DNA of 64,000 bases from Megaleporinus macrocephalus (GCA_021613375.1 CM038721.1:6696486-6760485); one strand, 5' to 3'. Positions 47,207 to 57,729 are shown, counted from the first letter of the stretch. The notes: a model not told the origin generated them from the letters alone. A program made the numbers and translations.

Positions 47207-47689
47207 TAGAAGGGCCTCCAGCTGCACATGCCGCAATGAATATTTTATTATTATTATTAGGAAAAAGTAACGTAACTTCGCATGAAGATTTGCTGGAGAA
47301 TGTTATTTGTAAAACACAGTTTGCTGCAGAGGTTGTCGAGCACGACTGTTGCGTCATTTGGAACACGCTACCAGTGCTGCTGTACTTTCTAGGGACCAGC
47401 TATGAAAAATCCCACTGGTGGGACTATACTTGGGAAATTTGTTTCTCAGAAACATAGAAATAGCGACGCATTAATGTATCTTTATCATCCTGTTGAAAAA
47501 GCATCTCAGGTGGCTCCTCATAAAGCTGCTCTAGAGACCGCCAGGAGCTGCATCGCGGTGAAGTGGGATAACTTCGGGAAATCTTAAACAAAACATGGTT
47601 TGAATAATATAAAATAACACCTCATTACATTTAATAAATGTTTAAACATAGCTACTTCAAGTGCCAACTGGGGGCTAGAGGGGTATGAA
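47207..47689. other. Non-coding sequence
   Basis: Unique. 47228-47460 reads as a 73-codon ORF containing EVVEHDCCVIWNTLPVLLYF, which I do not recognise. It could be a decayed transposon leader next to the satellite. Confidence 0.4.
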
Positions 47690-48015
47690 GCCCCCCCAAG
47701 CATTGGGCTTTGGAGCAGTGGAACCATGTTCTCTGGAGTGATGGAACTCCATCTAGTACCATTGGGATGAGCTGAAGTGATCCAGAACTAATCATCCAAC
47801 GTCAGTCCCTGACCTCACTAATGCTCTTGTGCGTTAGTGCTGAATGCAGTCAAATCCTCACAGCAGTGTTCAAAACTCTTCCCGGATCAGTAAAGGCAGT
47901 TATTGCAGCAAGCCCGGGGGGGGGGTACCATCATTTAAAAGCCACAAAACTTTGTCCACCAACTTTTGGACCCTTTCTAGACCCTAATATCTTCACTACT
48001 GTTCTTGAGCATAGC
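47690..48015 (+). pseudogene. Internally deleted Tc1-like transposase fragment, copy 2
   Basis: TTGGAGCAGTGGAACCATGT and TCTCTGGAGTGATGG are the central transposase segment. It jumps to GTCAGTCCCTGACCTCACTA, ATGCTCTTG and AATCCTCACAGCAGTG of the C-terminal segment, then GTTATTGCAGCAAGC. The structure is shared with 31141-31331, so a deletion derivative was mobilised. Stops prevent any product. Confidence 0.65.
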
Positions 48016-48520
48016 TAATTAGCACAATAATACTAACTCTCCTATGACTAGGGGTCTTCAAACTTTTCACTGGTGCACGAAAGTTATTCTGTCGGCAAAA
48101 CAAGAAAGCCCAGGTGAAAAGTTAAGTGTGGGTTTTGGAAGGCAGCCCTGCACTGACAGCACGGTCCCGCTTCTGAAAGCTGGTTAAAGAACAAAACACA
48201 GTGTCAGGAGCCGGCTGGCACATTTTCTCCCTCTGAACGCTTTCATTAAGGTGTGGCCCCTGCAGACCCTGGCCTGTCGAGCAGGGCAGACAGACCAAAA
48301 AACGGCAGACAGATACAAGCACAACTCAAAAAGCCCACAAGCCCCAGGAGGAGCCATTAAATAACACTCAGGAGAAGGTAGTGAAAAACAGAGAAAGTGA
48401 GAGGAAAGATAGAGGCCTGGAGAGATATAGCAAAGTCTTGCTGGATATTTAATTACATTGTTTTCTTACAATTTAAACTTGGACGATATATATATGTGTA
48501 TGTGTGTGTATATATATATA
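48016..48520. other. Unique non-coding sequence
   Basis: No exon recognised. It ends in a TATATGTGTATGTGTG microsatellite before array 3. Confidence 0.45.
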
Positions 48521-49548
48521 GGTGGCACGGTGGTGTAGTGGTCAGTATGGTGGTGTAGTGGTCAGTACGGTGGTGTAGTGGTTAGTATGGTGGTGTAGTG
48601 GTTAGTACGGTGGTGTAGTGGTTAGTATGGTGGTGTAGTGGTTAGTACGGTGGTGTAGTGGTTAGTACGGTGGTGTAGTGGTTAGTACGGTGGTGTAATG
48701 GTTAGTACGGTGGTGTAGTGGTTAGTATGGTGGTGTAGTGGTTAGTACGGTGGTGTAGTGGTTAGTACGGTGGTGTAGTGGTTAGTATGGTGGTGTAGTG
48801 GTTAGTATGGTGGTGTAGTGGTTAGTATGGTGGTGTGGTGGTTAGTACGGTGGTGTGGTGGTTAGTACGGTGGTGTAGTGGTTAGTACGGTGGTGTAGTG
48901 GTCAGTACGGTGGTGTAGTGGTCAGTACGGTGGTGTAGTGGTCAGTACGGTGGTGTAGTGGTTAGTACGGTGGTGTAGTGGTTAGTATGGTGGTGTAGTG
49001 GTTAGTATGGTGGTGTAATGGTTAGTACGGTGGTGTAGTGGTTAGTACGGTGGTGTAGTGGTTAGTATGGTGGTGTAGTGGTTAGTACGGTGGTGTAGTG
49101 GTTAGTATGGTGGTGTAGTGGTTAGTATGGTGGTGTAGTGGTTAGTACGGTGGTGTAGTGGTTAGTATGGTGGTGTAGTTGTTACTATGGTGGTGTAGTG
49201 GTTAGTATGGTGGTGTAGTGGTTAGTATGGTGGTGTAGTGGTTAGTACGGTGGTGTAGTGGTTAGTACGGTGGTGTAGTGGTTAGTACGGTGGTGTAGTG
49301 GTTAGTACGGTGATGTAGTGGTCAGTACAGTGGTGTAGTGGTTAGTACGGTGGTGTAGTGGTTAGTATGGTGGTGTAGTGGTCAGTATGGTGGTGTAGTG
49401 GTTAGTATGGTGGTGTAGTGGTCAGTATGGTGGTGTAGTGGTCAGTATAGTGGTGTAGTGGTCAGTACGGTGGTGTAGTGGTTAGTACGGTGGTGTAGTG
49501 GTTAGTATGGTGGTGTAGTGGATAGTAAGGTGGTGTAGTGGTCAGCAC
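48521..49548 (+). repeat. 20-bp satellite array 3, about 51 units
   Basis: Starts at a true SINE head (GGTGGCACGGTGGTGTAGTG). It repeats the 20-bp unit in constant phase for about 1 kb, then continues through GGTCAGCACTGTCTTCTCAC into the rest of the SINE. This is the clearest demonstration that the array is an expanded box A segment. Confidence 0.96.
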
Positions 49549-49812
49549 TGTCTTCTCACAGTAAGATGATCTGGGTTGGATTCCCGGTCCAGGTGGTTCT
49601 GTATGGAGTGTGCATGTTCTCCCGTGCTTGAGTGGGTTTCCTCCCACAATCCAAACACATGCATGTTAGGTTGATTGGTCACTCTAAATTGCGTGAGTGG
49701 GTGTTGGCCATGCGATGGACTGGCGAACTGTCTATGGTGTAACCCGTCTTCGCCCAATGATGCAGGGATTGGCTCCAGCCCTGCCATGACCCCAACTAGA
49801 AGATTAAGCGGC
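49549..49812 (+). mobile_element. SINE body of array 3, box B present
   Basis: Contains CTGGGTTGGATTCCCGGTCC, close to the Pol III box B consensus GGTTCGANTCC. It is followed by GGAGTGTGCATGTTCTCCC, GTGGGTTTCCTCCCAC, ACACATGCATGTTAGG and GATGGACTGGCGAACTGTC, ending at GATTAAGCGGCATATATA. Confidence 0.88.
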
Positions 49813-49827
49813 ATATATATGTTTGGG

Positions 49828-50003
49828 TCCTCGCTGTCCAAAGATCTATAGTACTTGAACACAGCAGATGCTGTTTACATGGTGTGAAACTGTCAAGATG
49901 AATGGACCAATAGAAAAGAATTTGGTTCCATTGATTACATAGAAAATAAACATGGTTTTTGGCTTTTGCCATTGTGAAGATACTTGTTTTCCTCTGGACA
50001 GTC
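49828..50003. mobile_element. Small MITE (GCTGTCC ends), copy 2
   Basis: CGCTGTCCAAAGATCTATAG at one end and CTTGTTTTCCTCTGGACAGT at the other form an inverted pair. The interior includes ACAGCAGATGCTGTTTACAT. Nearly identical to 54270-54450. Confidence 0.8.
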
Positions 50004-50045
50004 ACAATATAAGGCATTATGCGTGCTATATAACATCTTATGAGA

Positions 50046-50048
<3 letters not shown>

Positions 50049-50123
<75 letters not shown>
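50049..50123. repeat. (TA)n microsatellite
   Basis: Pure TA run of about 75 bases. Confidence 0.95.
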
Positions 50124-50125
<2 letters not shown>

Positions 50126-50257
50126 TCTTTCTAGCTTGTTTGAACACTCTTTTCTGTCTAGGTATATATAAATGTTTTTGTATTGATATGTTTATGTTTG
50201 GGTTCTACTACAATAGAGCTACACACTTCAGTTTTCCCAAAACACAATACATATTGT

Positions 50258-50500
50258 CAGCATGCCCTGACTACTCTTAATTGTATCTGTTTAAGTCAGA
50301 GTCTGATTTTGAAAGTCAGGTAGAACAAGTAAATCCACCTTCGCCACCTAGCCTTTGCCCTGTGAGAGGGCATGCCAAGCTTTCCAGTAGTCATGTTACA
50401 AGATGATGTCACCTTGTAACAGAGCAAGATATCCAGAGGGCTGGATATCCATTGTGGTGTTTCAGGCAGCTGAGAAAAGTGGTTTCTGATGCATGTACTT
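50258..50500 (+). repeat. Duplicated segment P, copy 1
   Basis: Matches 53705-53970: CATGCCCTGACTACTCTTAA, GGTAGAACAAGTAAATCCAC, CAAGCTTTCCAGTAGTCATG, GATGATGTCACCTTGTAACA and GTGGTGTTTCAGGCAGCT. Parts of its right end also resemble repeat H in reverse (CAGCTGAGAAAAGTGGTTTC). Confidence 0.8.
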
Positions 50501-50509
50501 TAGAAAAGT

Positions 50510-50660
50510 TGGTCATCCCAGAGTCCAGACCTCAACATCACTGAATGTGTTTGGGGTTATTTGATGGTAAGAAGCAGAAACTAACTTCCAGGACTGAACT
50601 TTGGAGGTGAGTCTCTCTGAGGAGCTGACAGTGAGTCTCCTGAAAGAGTGGAAGCTCTAA
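50510..50660 (+). pseudogene. Tc1/mariner transposase 3' fragment
   Basis: CCCAGAGTCCAGACCTCAAC and ATCACTGAATGTGTTTGGGG read QSPDLNITECVWGYL, the DDE-region motif around the third catalytic acid of Tc1 transposases. Stops follow immediately. A shorter, more worn relative is at 56066-56140. Confidence 0.6.
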
Positions 50661-50969
50661 TAAAAATAAATAGTGGACGCAATAAACACATAATCTGATA
50701 TTCTACTCAGTTGTTGGGACGTTTGTGTAGTTTTCTTTTAAATGTGTTTTCTGACTTCTGCCCTGTACTGTACATCTGTACAGGCACACAAACACGCACA
50801 CACAATCATGACGACTAAGCTGGACAGATGAGGTGTGTGTGTGTAAAGTGTGTGATAAGCGTCCCAGTGGTCTTTGCTGTTCTCGGTGGGATTTAACCTC
50901 CGCTCCTTCTCCCACAGACCACCAGCCACCAGCGGAAATCTATCATCAATCATATCTCTCCCAGTTCCA
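50661..50969. other. Unique non-coding sequence
   Basis: Contains short (CA)n/(GT)n words; no gene recognised. Confidence 0.4.
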
Positions 50970-51303
50970 GATGTGAGAGAGAGAGAGTAGAGTGAAAGAG
51001 AGAGTGAGAGAGAAAGTGAGCAAGAGAGAAAGAGAGAGTGGGGGAGAGAGAGAGTAGAGTGAAAGAGAGAGTGAGAGAGAAAGTGAGCGAGTGAGAGAGA
51101 GAGAGACACAGAAAGACACAGAGAGAGAGAGAGTCAGAGAGAGAGAGAGGGAGAGAGAAAGTGATTGAGTCAGAGAGAGAGAGAGAGACAGACAGAAAGA
51201 CACAGAGAGAGAAATAGAGAGAGTGTGAGAGAGAGAGGGAGAGAGACAGAAAGAAAGAGAGAGAGTAAGAGAGTCAGTGAGAGAGAAAGAGAGTGAGAGA
51301 GTC

Positions 51304-51337
<34 letters not shown>

Positions 51338-51414
51338 TCGGAAAGAGTCAGAGAGAGAGGGAGAGAGAGAGAGAGAGTCAGAGAGAGAGAGGGGGGGAGA
51401 CGGAGAGAGAGAGA

Positions 51415-51478
<64 letters not shown>
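50970..51478 (+). repeat. (GA)n-rich microsatellite
   Basis: About 510 bases of almost pure purine GA repeats with AGTGAG, ACAGAAAG and GTCAGA interruptions, ending in a perfect GA run at 51417-51477. Confidence 0.95.
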
Positions 51479-51479
<1 letters not shown>

Positions 51480-51575
51480 CGTGTGTGTGGGCGGTGCAGA
51501 GATCAACAGGTCCATGAGATTCTCTTCAAAATCTGGCCTGAAAGCAGCAGAGAGCCAAACAACACTTTAACATCT

Positions 51576-52866
51576 GGATTAACTGGAGAGGAGACTAGAG
51601 GAGAAAAATGACACAAGAGGAAAGAAAAAAAGAGAAGCGCAGGAGAAAAAAGGGCAGTAGCATAACATATAATATAGTACAGAAGAGGAGAGGAGAAAAA
51701 TAGATGAGAAAAGGAGAAAAGATGAGAAATGAGAAGAGTAGAACGAAAAACAGAGGGAAGGAGAAAACAGGAGAGAAATAACAGGAGAAGAAAAGAGAGG
51801 ACAGGTAAAAATAAAAAAGACTAAAAAGACAGACAAAATGAGACAAGAAAATAAAAAAGGAGAAATACTGAAAGGAGGAGAGAAGAAAATGAGAGTAGAG
51901 AAGAGAAGACAAAAGGAAAAGAGATAAAAGTAGACAGAAGAGAAGACAGAAAAATCGAGTAGCAAAGAAGAGCACAAACGAGAAGACAGCAGAGAAAAAA
52001 GAAATAATAGGGAAGAAAACAGAACAAAAGAGAAAAGAAGAGAAAAAAGATGAGAAAAGAGCAGAGGATAAGCAAGCAAAAGAGGAAAGAAAAGGAAAGC
52101 AGAGGAAAAGAGAAGAACAGAAAGAAGACAGCAGAAGAAAAAATAAGAGAAAAGAAAACAAGAGAAGAAAAGAGAAAAAAGAAAACAAAATAAGAGAAGA
52201 GGAGAAAAAAGAAGAGAAGAGAAAAGAAAAGAATAGAAGGGAAAAGAACAGAAGACAGCAGGAGAGAAAAGAAAAGAATAGAAGGGAAAAGAAGAGAAGA
52301 TAAAGGAAGATAAGAGAACAGAAGAGAAAAGAAGAGAAGAGAATGGAAGAGAACAGAAGGAAACCAAGGAGAAGAGAAGAGAAAAGAAGAGGAGATAAGA
52401 GAAGAGAAAAAGAAGAGAAGGTAATAGAACAGATAAGAAGAGATGAGAAAAGAATAGAGGATAAGCAAGCAAAAGAGGAAAGAAAAGAATAGAAGGGAAA
52501 AGAAGAGAAGATAAAGGAAGATAAGAGAACAGAAGAGAAAAGAAGAGAATGGAAGAGAAAAAGAATAGAAGAGAAGATAAGAGAAAAGAAAGAAAAGAAG
52601 AGAAGAGAATGGAAGAGAACAGAAGGAAAACGAGGAGAAGAGAAGAGAAAAGAAGAGGAGATAAGAGAAGAGAAAAAGAAGAGAAGGTAATAAAACAGAT
52701 AAGAAGAGAAGAGATGAGAAAAGAATAGAAGAGAAAAGAAGAGAAGATAAGAGAGGAGAAAAAGAAAAGAAGAGAAAAGAAGAGAAGAAAAAAGAAAAGA
52801 AGAGATGAGAATGGAACAGAAGGAAAACGAGGAGAAGAGAGGAGAGGAGATATGACAGAGAGGAAG
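51576..52866 (+). repeat. Polypurine tract of GAGAA/GAAAA words
   Basis: About 1.29 kb of nearly all purine on the plus strand (AGAAGAGAAAAGAAGAGAAG style). Long internal repeats are visible: 52321-52480 and 52600-52730 share GAATGGAAGAGAACAGAAGG and GATAAGAGAAGAGAAAAAGA. The minus strand therefore has long open frames of Ser, Leu, Phe, which are artefacts. Confidence 0.95.
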
Positions 52867-53255
52867 TTCTGATGAAGATGTGAGTCAGTCTAGTCCTCAG
52901 GGACCACATGACTGTCAGTGAGCTCTTTATCCGGGACTGTGGAGTCACTGGTGTGGCTCACTGTGGAACTCATAAGCCGTGTTTTCATTGACACGTCGAC
53001 AAAATTCCACGTAAACATTTCACACACAGTCACATCACACTGACACGAAACACCGCACACTCTACACGTCACGTGTGTAACGCCTGCCACCTCACTCTGA
53101 ACTACGCTGCGGTGCAGGAGCGCACCTGGAGCTGGAGCTGGAGCTGGAGCTGGAGCGGACCAAAATCCAGCGATCAGCTTACGCACTGCATCATGTACTC
53201 CCAGAACAATACATGACACAAGCACAGCAGCTGTGTATCACGTTCCATACAAACC
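52867..53255. other. Non-coding sequence with GGAGCT hexamer repeats
   Basis: GGAGCT repeated about five times at 53129-53155. The rest is unique. A minus-strand frame through it gives APAPAPAPAP, which is low complexity. Confidence 0.5.
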
Positions 53256-53259
53256 AGAA

Positions 53260-53510
53260 ATTCTGCACCTCAGATATTTTTTCTGGATTTAAATTAAAAA
53301 CAACAGCCTGACTTCTCGCTGGGCTCGCGAGGGGGGCATTACTTCTGCAGTGGGGGACTAGCAATGCCCGGCTGAGGATGGTGGAGCTTTTGTTGCAAGT
53401 TAAATATTAACTGTCTAGCACTTACATATTAGATTAGATCTTTACTGGAGATAATTAACTCAAAAAAATACAGCTGCCTGCAGCGATTTGTGGGGTCCAG
53501 GCACTAATAG
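53260..53510 (+). repeat. Duplicated segment Q, copy 1
   Basis: CAGATATTTTTTCTGGATTT, CAACAGCCTGACTTCTCGCT, GGGCTCGCGAGGGGGGC, GACTAGCAATGCCC and ATTTGTGGGGTCCAGGCACT all recur in order at 53978-54205. Confidence 0.88.
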
Positions 53511-53533
53511 AATACAGTTTATATATATATGCA

Positions 53534-53608
<75 letters not shown>
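53534..53608. repeat. (TA)n microsatellite
   Basis: TA run, preceded by TATATGCAATGTGTG. Confidence 0.95.
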
Positions 53609-53610
<2 letters not shown>

Positions 53611-53689
53611 TTTTCCCTAGACACTGTTTATATTTCACATACTGTACATCTCCATTTACTCTGTAAGAGCTCCTGTGTCATTAAGCCCC

Positions 53690-53975
53690 ACCTCATGCTG
53701 AACCCAGCATGCCCTGACCACTCTTTATTGCATCTGTTTGAGTCAGAGTCTGATTTTAAAAGTCAGGTAGAACAAGTAAATCCACCTTCGTCACCTGGCC
53801 TGGAGCAGGAGTGGTAAGTTTTTACTCTTATAGGTCTCTATGCACTGTGAGAGTACGTGCCAAGCTTTCCAGTAGTCATGTTATGCGATGATGTCACCTT
53901 GTAACAGAGGGCTGGATATTCGTTGTGGTGTTTCAGGCAGCTAAGAAAAGTGGTTTCTGAGGCGTGTACTTCCTA
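53690..53975 (+). repeat. Duplicated segment P, copy 2
   Basis: Second copy of 50258-50500, lying between the two copies of segment Q. Confidence 0.8.
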
Positions 53976-53977
53976 CA

Positions 53978-54205
53978 TTTCAGATATTTTTTCTGGATTT
54001 AAATGAAAAACAACAGCCTGACCTCTCGCTGGGCTCGCGAGGGGGGCTTGACTTCAGCAGTGGGTGACTAGCAATGCCCAGCTGAGGACGGTAGAGCTTA
54101 AATATTAAGTGTCTAGCACTTACATATTAGATTAGATCTTTATTGGAGATAATTAACTCAAGAAAATACAGCTGCCTGCAACGATTTGTGGGGTCCAGGC
54201 ACTAT
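53978..54205 (+). repeat. Duplicated segment Q, copy 2
   Basis: Roughly 95 percent similar by eye to copy 1, lacking about 10 bases (TTGTTGCAAG) of it. Confidence 0.88.
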
Positions 54206-54269
54206 GTGATGAGCAGTGTGTATTGACTCCTCTTCGTTTTCAGTCTGTTGTACTGACATATCATCGCTG

Positions 54270-54450
54270 TCGCTGTCCAAAGACAAAGATCTATAGTACT
54301 TGAACACAGCAGATGCTGTTTACATGGTGTGAAACTGTCATGATCAATGGACCAATAGAAAAAAAATAGGTTCCATTGATAACATAGAAAATAAAGATGG
54401 TTTTTGGCTTTTGCCATTGTGAAGATACTTGTTTTCCTCTGGACAGTCAT
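54270..54450. mobile_element. Small MITE (GCTGTCC ends), copy 3
   Basis: Same ends and interior as 49828-50003, with one extra AAAGAC near the left end. Confidence 0.8.
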
Positions 54451-54539
54451 GATATAAGGAATTATACAGGCATTATGCGTGCTATATAACATCTTATGAG
54501 AACATTAATAAAGCATTGTGAATACAGGATTTATAGAAA

Positions 54540-55010
54540 GTAGGGATGTAACAATACACCCTACTCACAATGCTGTGTGATTAACGATGCTGGCCTCACG
54601 ATACAATTTTCTCACAATTTTGTTTTATAAATTCAAACTGAACACAAATTATGACCCACAAAGTTTCCTTTTATTATTTATCTATAACAAAACTGCAAAA
54701 TGCTGTGTTTTATTTTGCTTATCTTATCTTCATCAAAGTAAACTGAAGTAAATACAAGCTCCTTAAAAGTGAAAAGACTATTAAATTATATAAGTTTTAA
54801 TCAAATTCTTCTGTCGGCTCTTCTTCGTCCAACATGTTTGTTGTAGTTTGAGAGGCTGTTCACTGTGAGTGGTCATTCACGAAACTAGGTGCCATCAGCC
54901 AACAGCGTTCGGCCCGTGTCCTGCCGCCAAACTGTCTGTGAAGACACCTGGGTCAGTAAGTTTCTCCACAGCAAGTCATGTGAACTATTCCTAAATTTGT
55001 AAATTATGAT
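54540..55010. mobile_element. Fragment of a TAGGGATGTAACAATACA-type dispersed element
   Basis: TAGGGATGTAACAATACACC and CTCACGATACAATTTTCTCA are typical of the ends of a widespread fish DNA-transposon group. The far end was not found, so the boundary is approximate. Confidence 0.45.
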
Positions 55011-56065
55011 TAATTCTGACTAAAAGAACTACAATTATATCAGTCAGTAAATCACTGTTCAATTAAAACCACTGGAGTATAAAATATTAAATCATTGTCA
55101 ATTATTGGACTGTAACGAAATCCCCATGTCCTAGTATTTACATGTAAACTAATCCATTATTTTTAAATCATAACAAAGCAGCTAGATGACCCCAATACAA
55201 ATGTACTGTAAACCTGATATCCTGCACTTTAGCCTAGCGTTCGCATAGCCAAAGCAACAGAGACTGCGTCCCTGACCTATTACTCACAGGCTGCACGGCG
55301 TGCTGCTGCTTTTCGCTCTTGTTTTCCGCAGCGCTCCCTTAATAAATCAGGAAATGATTTCTCTAACAAGCTGCGACAAACACAAACGGACTGGATTAGC
55401 GCAGCCTCGCGGAGATCAAAGCCGGAGCCCGGTCAGGCCATATGGGGTTTCACATTCAGCCGCGCTCCTCTGAATACAATTATCACACTGTCCTCGCCAG
55501 CCACGCCAACAGCTTCAAATTAAAGCCAAATGTTCGGAGGTGTCGGGCGAAAAGCGAGGGATTCTCATAATTCTGCCAGCGTGTAGCACTTCATCTCTCA
55601 GGGTGAACCCTCAAAGCAGGTCCACTTCCAGCTGAACGAAGGGACAAAGTCAGGCAGCAGTCAAAGGTGAAGACAACCAACACCGCCAACAGTATGCTCC
55701 ATAGACGAGTTCAGAACTGAAGACCCATAAAACAAAGATGGCCACCCATTCAGTTCCAGTAAAACAGCCATGAAGTGGAAGATCAGGAGATCTTTCAGAG
55801 CAGCTTAGAGTTTTAATAAGTTTACCTTTCACCTGGACGACATGCTAGCCCACCAGACAGACAAACAGAGAGGAAACGTCCAGCTCCACTCTTGCTTCAA
55901 ATCTGAGAACATCCACAGGTATTCCTATCTATCCTTCCACTGTGAGAATATACCCCAATGCTATGGGTCTGAAGGGATTTGTAGCTGTTCAAGAAGCTCC
56001 TCACTGAAAAAACGAGATACAGACACATCAAATAAGCTGGTGGTGAACTCAGCACAATGGACTGA
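55011..56065. other. Unique non-coding sequence, candidate conserved island
   Basis: 55250-55620 is GC-richer, free of repeats, with TTAATAAATCAGGAAATGAT and CAATTATCACACTG words. No exon recognised on either strand. Confidence 0.35.
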
Positions 56066-56140
56066 CCATCCCAGAGTCCAGAACCTCAACATTGCTGAAT
56101 GTGTTTGTGGTTATTTGAAATGCTATACCAGCTTCTAATG
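56066..56140 (+). pseudogene. Small Tc1-like transposase scrap
   Basis: TCCCAGAGTCCAGAACCTCA, ACATTGCTGAATGTGTTTG and GGTTATTTGAAA parallel 50518-50565 at the SPDLN..E...GYL segment. Too short for certainty. Confidence 0.45.
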
Positions 56141-56515
56141 CTGTGGTCACGGAGGCTTGGATGCCAAAAATCCTGTTGTTGAATTCCAGATGAACCTAGT
56201 ATGTCGTTGCTGCCAAAGTATCTCCAAAGTAGTAACTCTACAGGAGAGACCTGGTTTTATTGTTTAATTAATTAAACAATAAAACTAATTAATTAATTGT
56301 TTAATTAAAATTTTCTATTGGTCCATTCAACATGAAACTTTCACAGCATACAAAGAACAGCTGCCGTGTTCAAATGATATAGCAACATGAACTTCAACAA
56401 AAATGGAGATACTTATTTTTCTTTGGAGCTTCTCCTGCCGTTCTCTACCCTAAATAAGTATCTAAATGGCCCTGGACCAGCATATCTATGTGATCTAGTA
56501 CAGCAATATGAGCCG
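56141..56515. other. Non-coding sequence with a TTAATTAA inverted repeat
   Basis: A short palindromic cluster TTGTTTAATTAATTAAACAA lies at about 56259-56278, followed by AATTAATTAATTGTTTAATT. A fragment of the small MITE interior follows at 56310-56435 (TTCTATTGGTCCATTCAAC). Confidence 0.5.
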
Positions 56516-56519
56516 AGCA

Positions 56520-57200
56520 CTAGTTAGTCTGGTTAAACGGACTCTGGTTCGTTTGGAGTGGTTCGTTTTGGCAGGTGTAAAAACAGTAATCGCACTTGGG
56601 TGGAGGTGGTCTCGATCCGGTTTGTGATGAGAACGCGATCCGACCTTGATCCGACCCAAGTAGTTGGTGTACCCCACAAGTTTGATCTAAACATCTCCTG
56701 CAGCCAGGTGTGCTTTGTATTATGGGATGCGACAGATGGTGCAAACAGAGAACTGGAGAACTGTAGCAGCTAACAGGGTGAGGACAATGAAGCGAGGTCT
56801 CTCTTGGACTAGCAGTGAGGGACGTTGTCTACTTGATGTTTGGAGTGAGCTGGGTGGTCTGCAGGTGGACTGTAGTTTGGTATATTATCAGATTATTATT
56901 ACAGCTATGAACAGATGCTGTCTCTGCCGCTGCTCCGTGATACGCTCTACAAGAAATGTGCAGTAGTTTGGAAGACCGGATCTTCTTCCTGGGTTTACTT
57001 TCTTGCTCACACGCCAGATAGCTCTGACCAATCTGAGACAACGTGCTCACGTGGTTTGTTGGGGCGCATTTTGGTGCGTTTGGGTTTTTGCCTGTGTGAA
57101 AACAAACTTAACCGAGGAGGAAACGCTCCAAGTACACAAACTCATTAACTGATCCGGACCAGTGAAACAAACTACAGGTTTGAAAACAGCCTTAGTCTTT
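56520..57200 (-). mobile_element. MITE-like element, left member of an inverted pair
   Basis: Left end GGTTCGTTTTGGCAGGTGTA, right end GACCAGTGAAACAAACTACA. The interior is shared in reverse orientation with 57243-57715 and 2415-2825. It lacks meaningful coding capacity. Confidence 0.82.
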
Positions 57201-57242
57201 ACCTTAGGAAGGACTAACTGACTACTTCATAACCATCTAAGA

Positions 57243-57715
57243 GCGTTTTCACACCTGTAGTTTGTTTCACTGGTCCGAATCAGTTAATGAGTTTGTTTAC
57301 TTGGAGCGTACAGCATCTGTTCATAGCTGTAATAATAATCTGATAATATACCAAACTACAGTCCACCTGCAGAACACCAGCTCACTCCAAACATCAAGTA
57401 GACAACGTCCCTCACTGCTAGTCCAAGAGAGACCTCGCTTCATTGTCCTCACCCTGTTAGCTGCTACAGTTCTACAGTTCTCTGTTTACATCATCTGCCG
57501 CATCCCATAAAGCACACCTGGCTGCAGGAGATGTTTAGATCAAACTTGTGGAGTACACCTAATACTTGGGTCAGATCGAGGTCGGATCATGTTCTCACCA
57601 CAAACAAACCGCTCCGGAGTTCGTTTGGAACCGGATCGAGACCACCTCCACCCGAGTGCGATTACTGTTTTCACACCTGCCAAACTGAACTACACCAAAC
57701 AAACCAAGCATGTGT
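57243..57715 (+). mobile_element. MITE-like element, right member of an inverted pair
   Basis: Begins GCGTTTTCACACCTGTAGTT and ends TTTTCACACCTGCCAAACTG. Compared with its partner it lacks about 190 bases of the interior between the outer arm and GCATCTGTTCATAGCTG. The two copies face each other across only about 40 bases. Confidence 0.82.
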
Positions 57716-57729
57716 TTAGTTACTATGCT

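Noticed and set aside
51277..51570. 97-codon Arg/Glu-rich ORF resembling an RE-rich splicing factor
   Set aside because: It is the (GA)n microsatellite read in frame.
51579..52948. Long minus-strand ORFs of 197-375 codons made of Ser, Leu and Phe
   Set aside because: They are the pyrimidine strand of the polypurine tract, where stop codons are rare. No start context, splice sites or domain.
52890..53225. 111-codon minus-strand ORF with an APAPAP stretch and several cysteines
   Set aside because: The proline-alanine run is the GGAGCT microsatellite. No homologous domain or flanking splice sites recognised.
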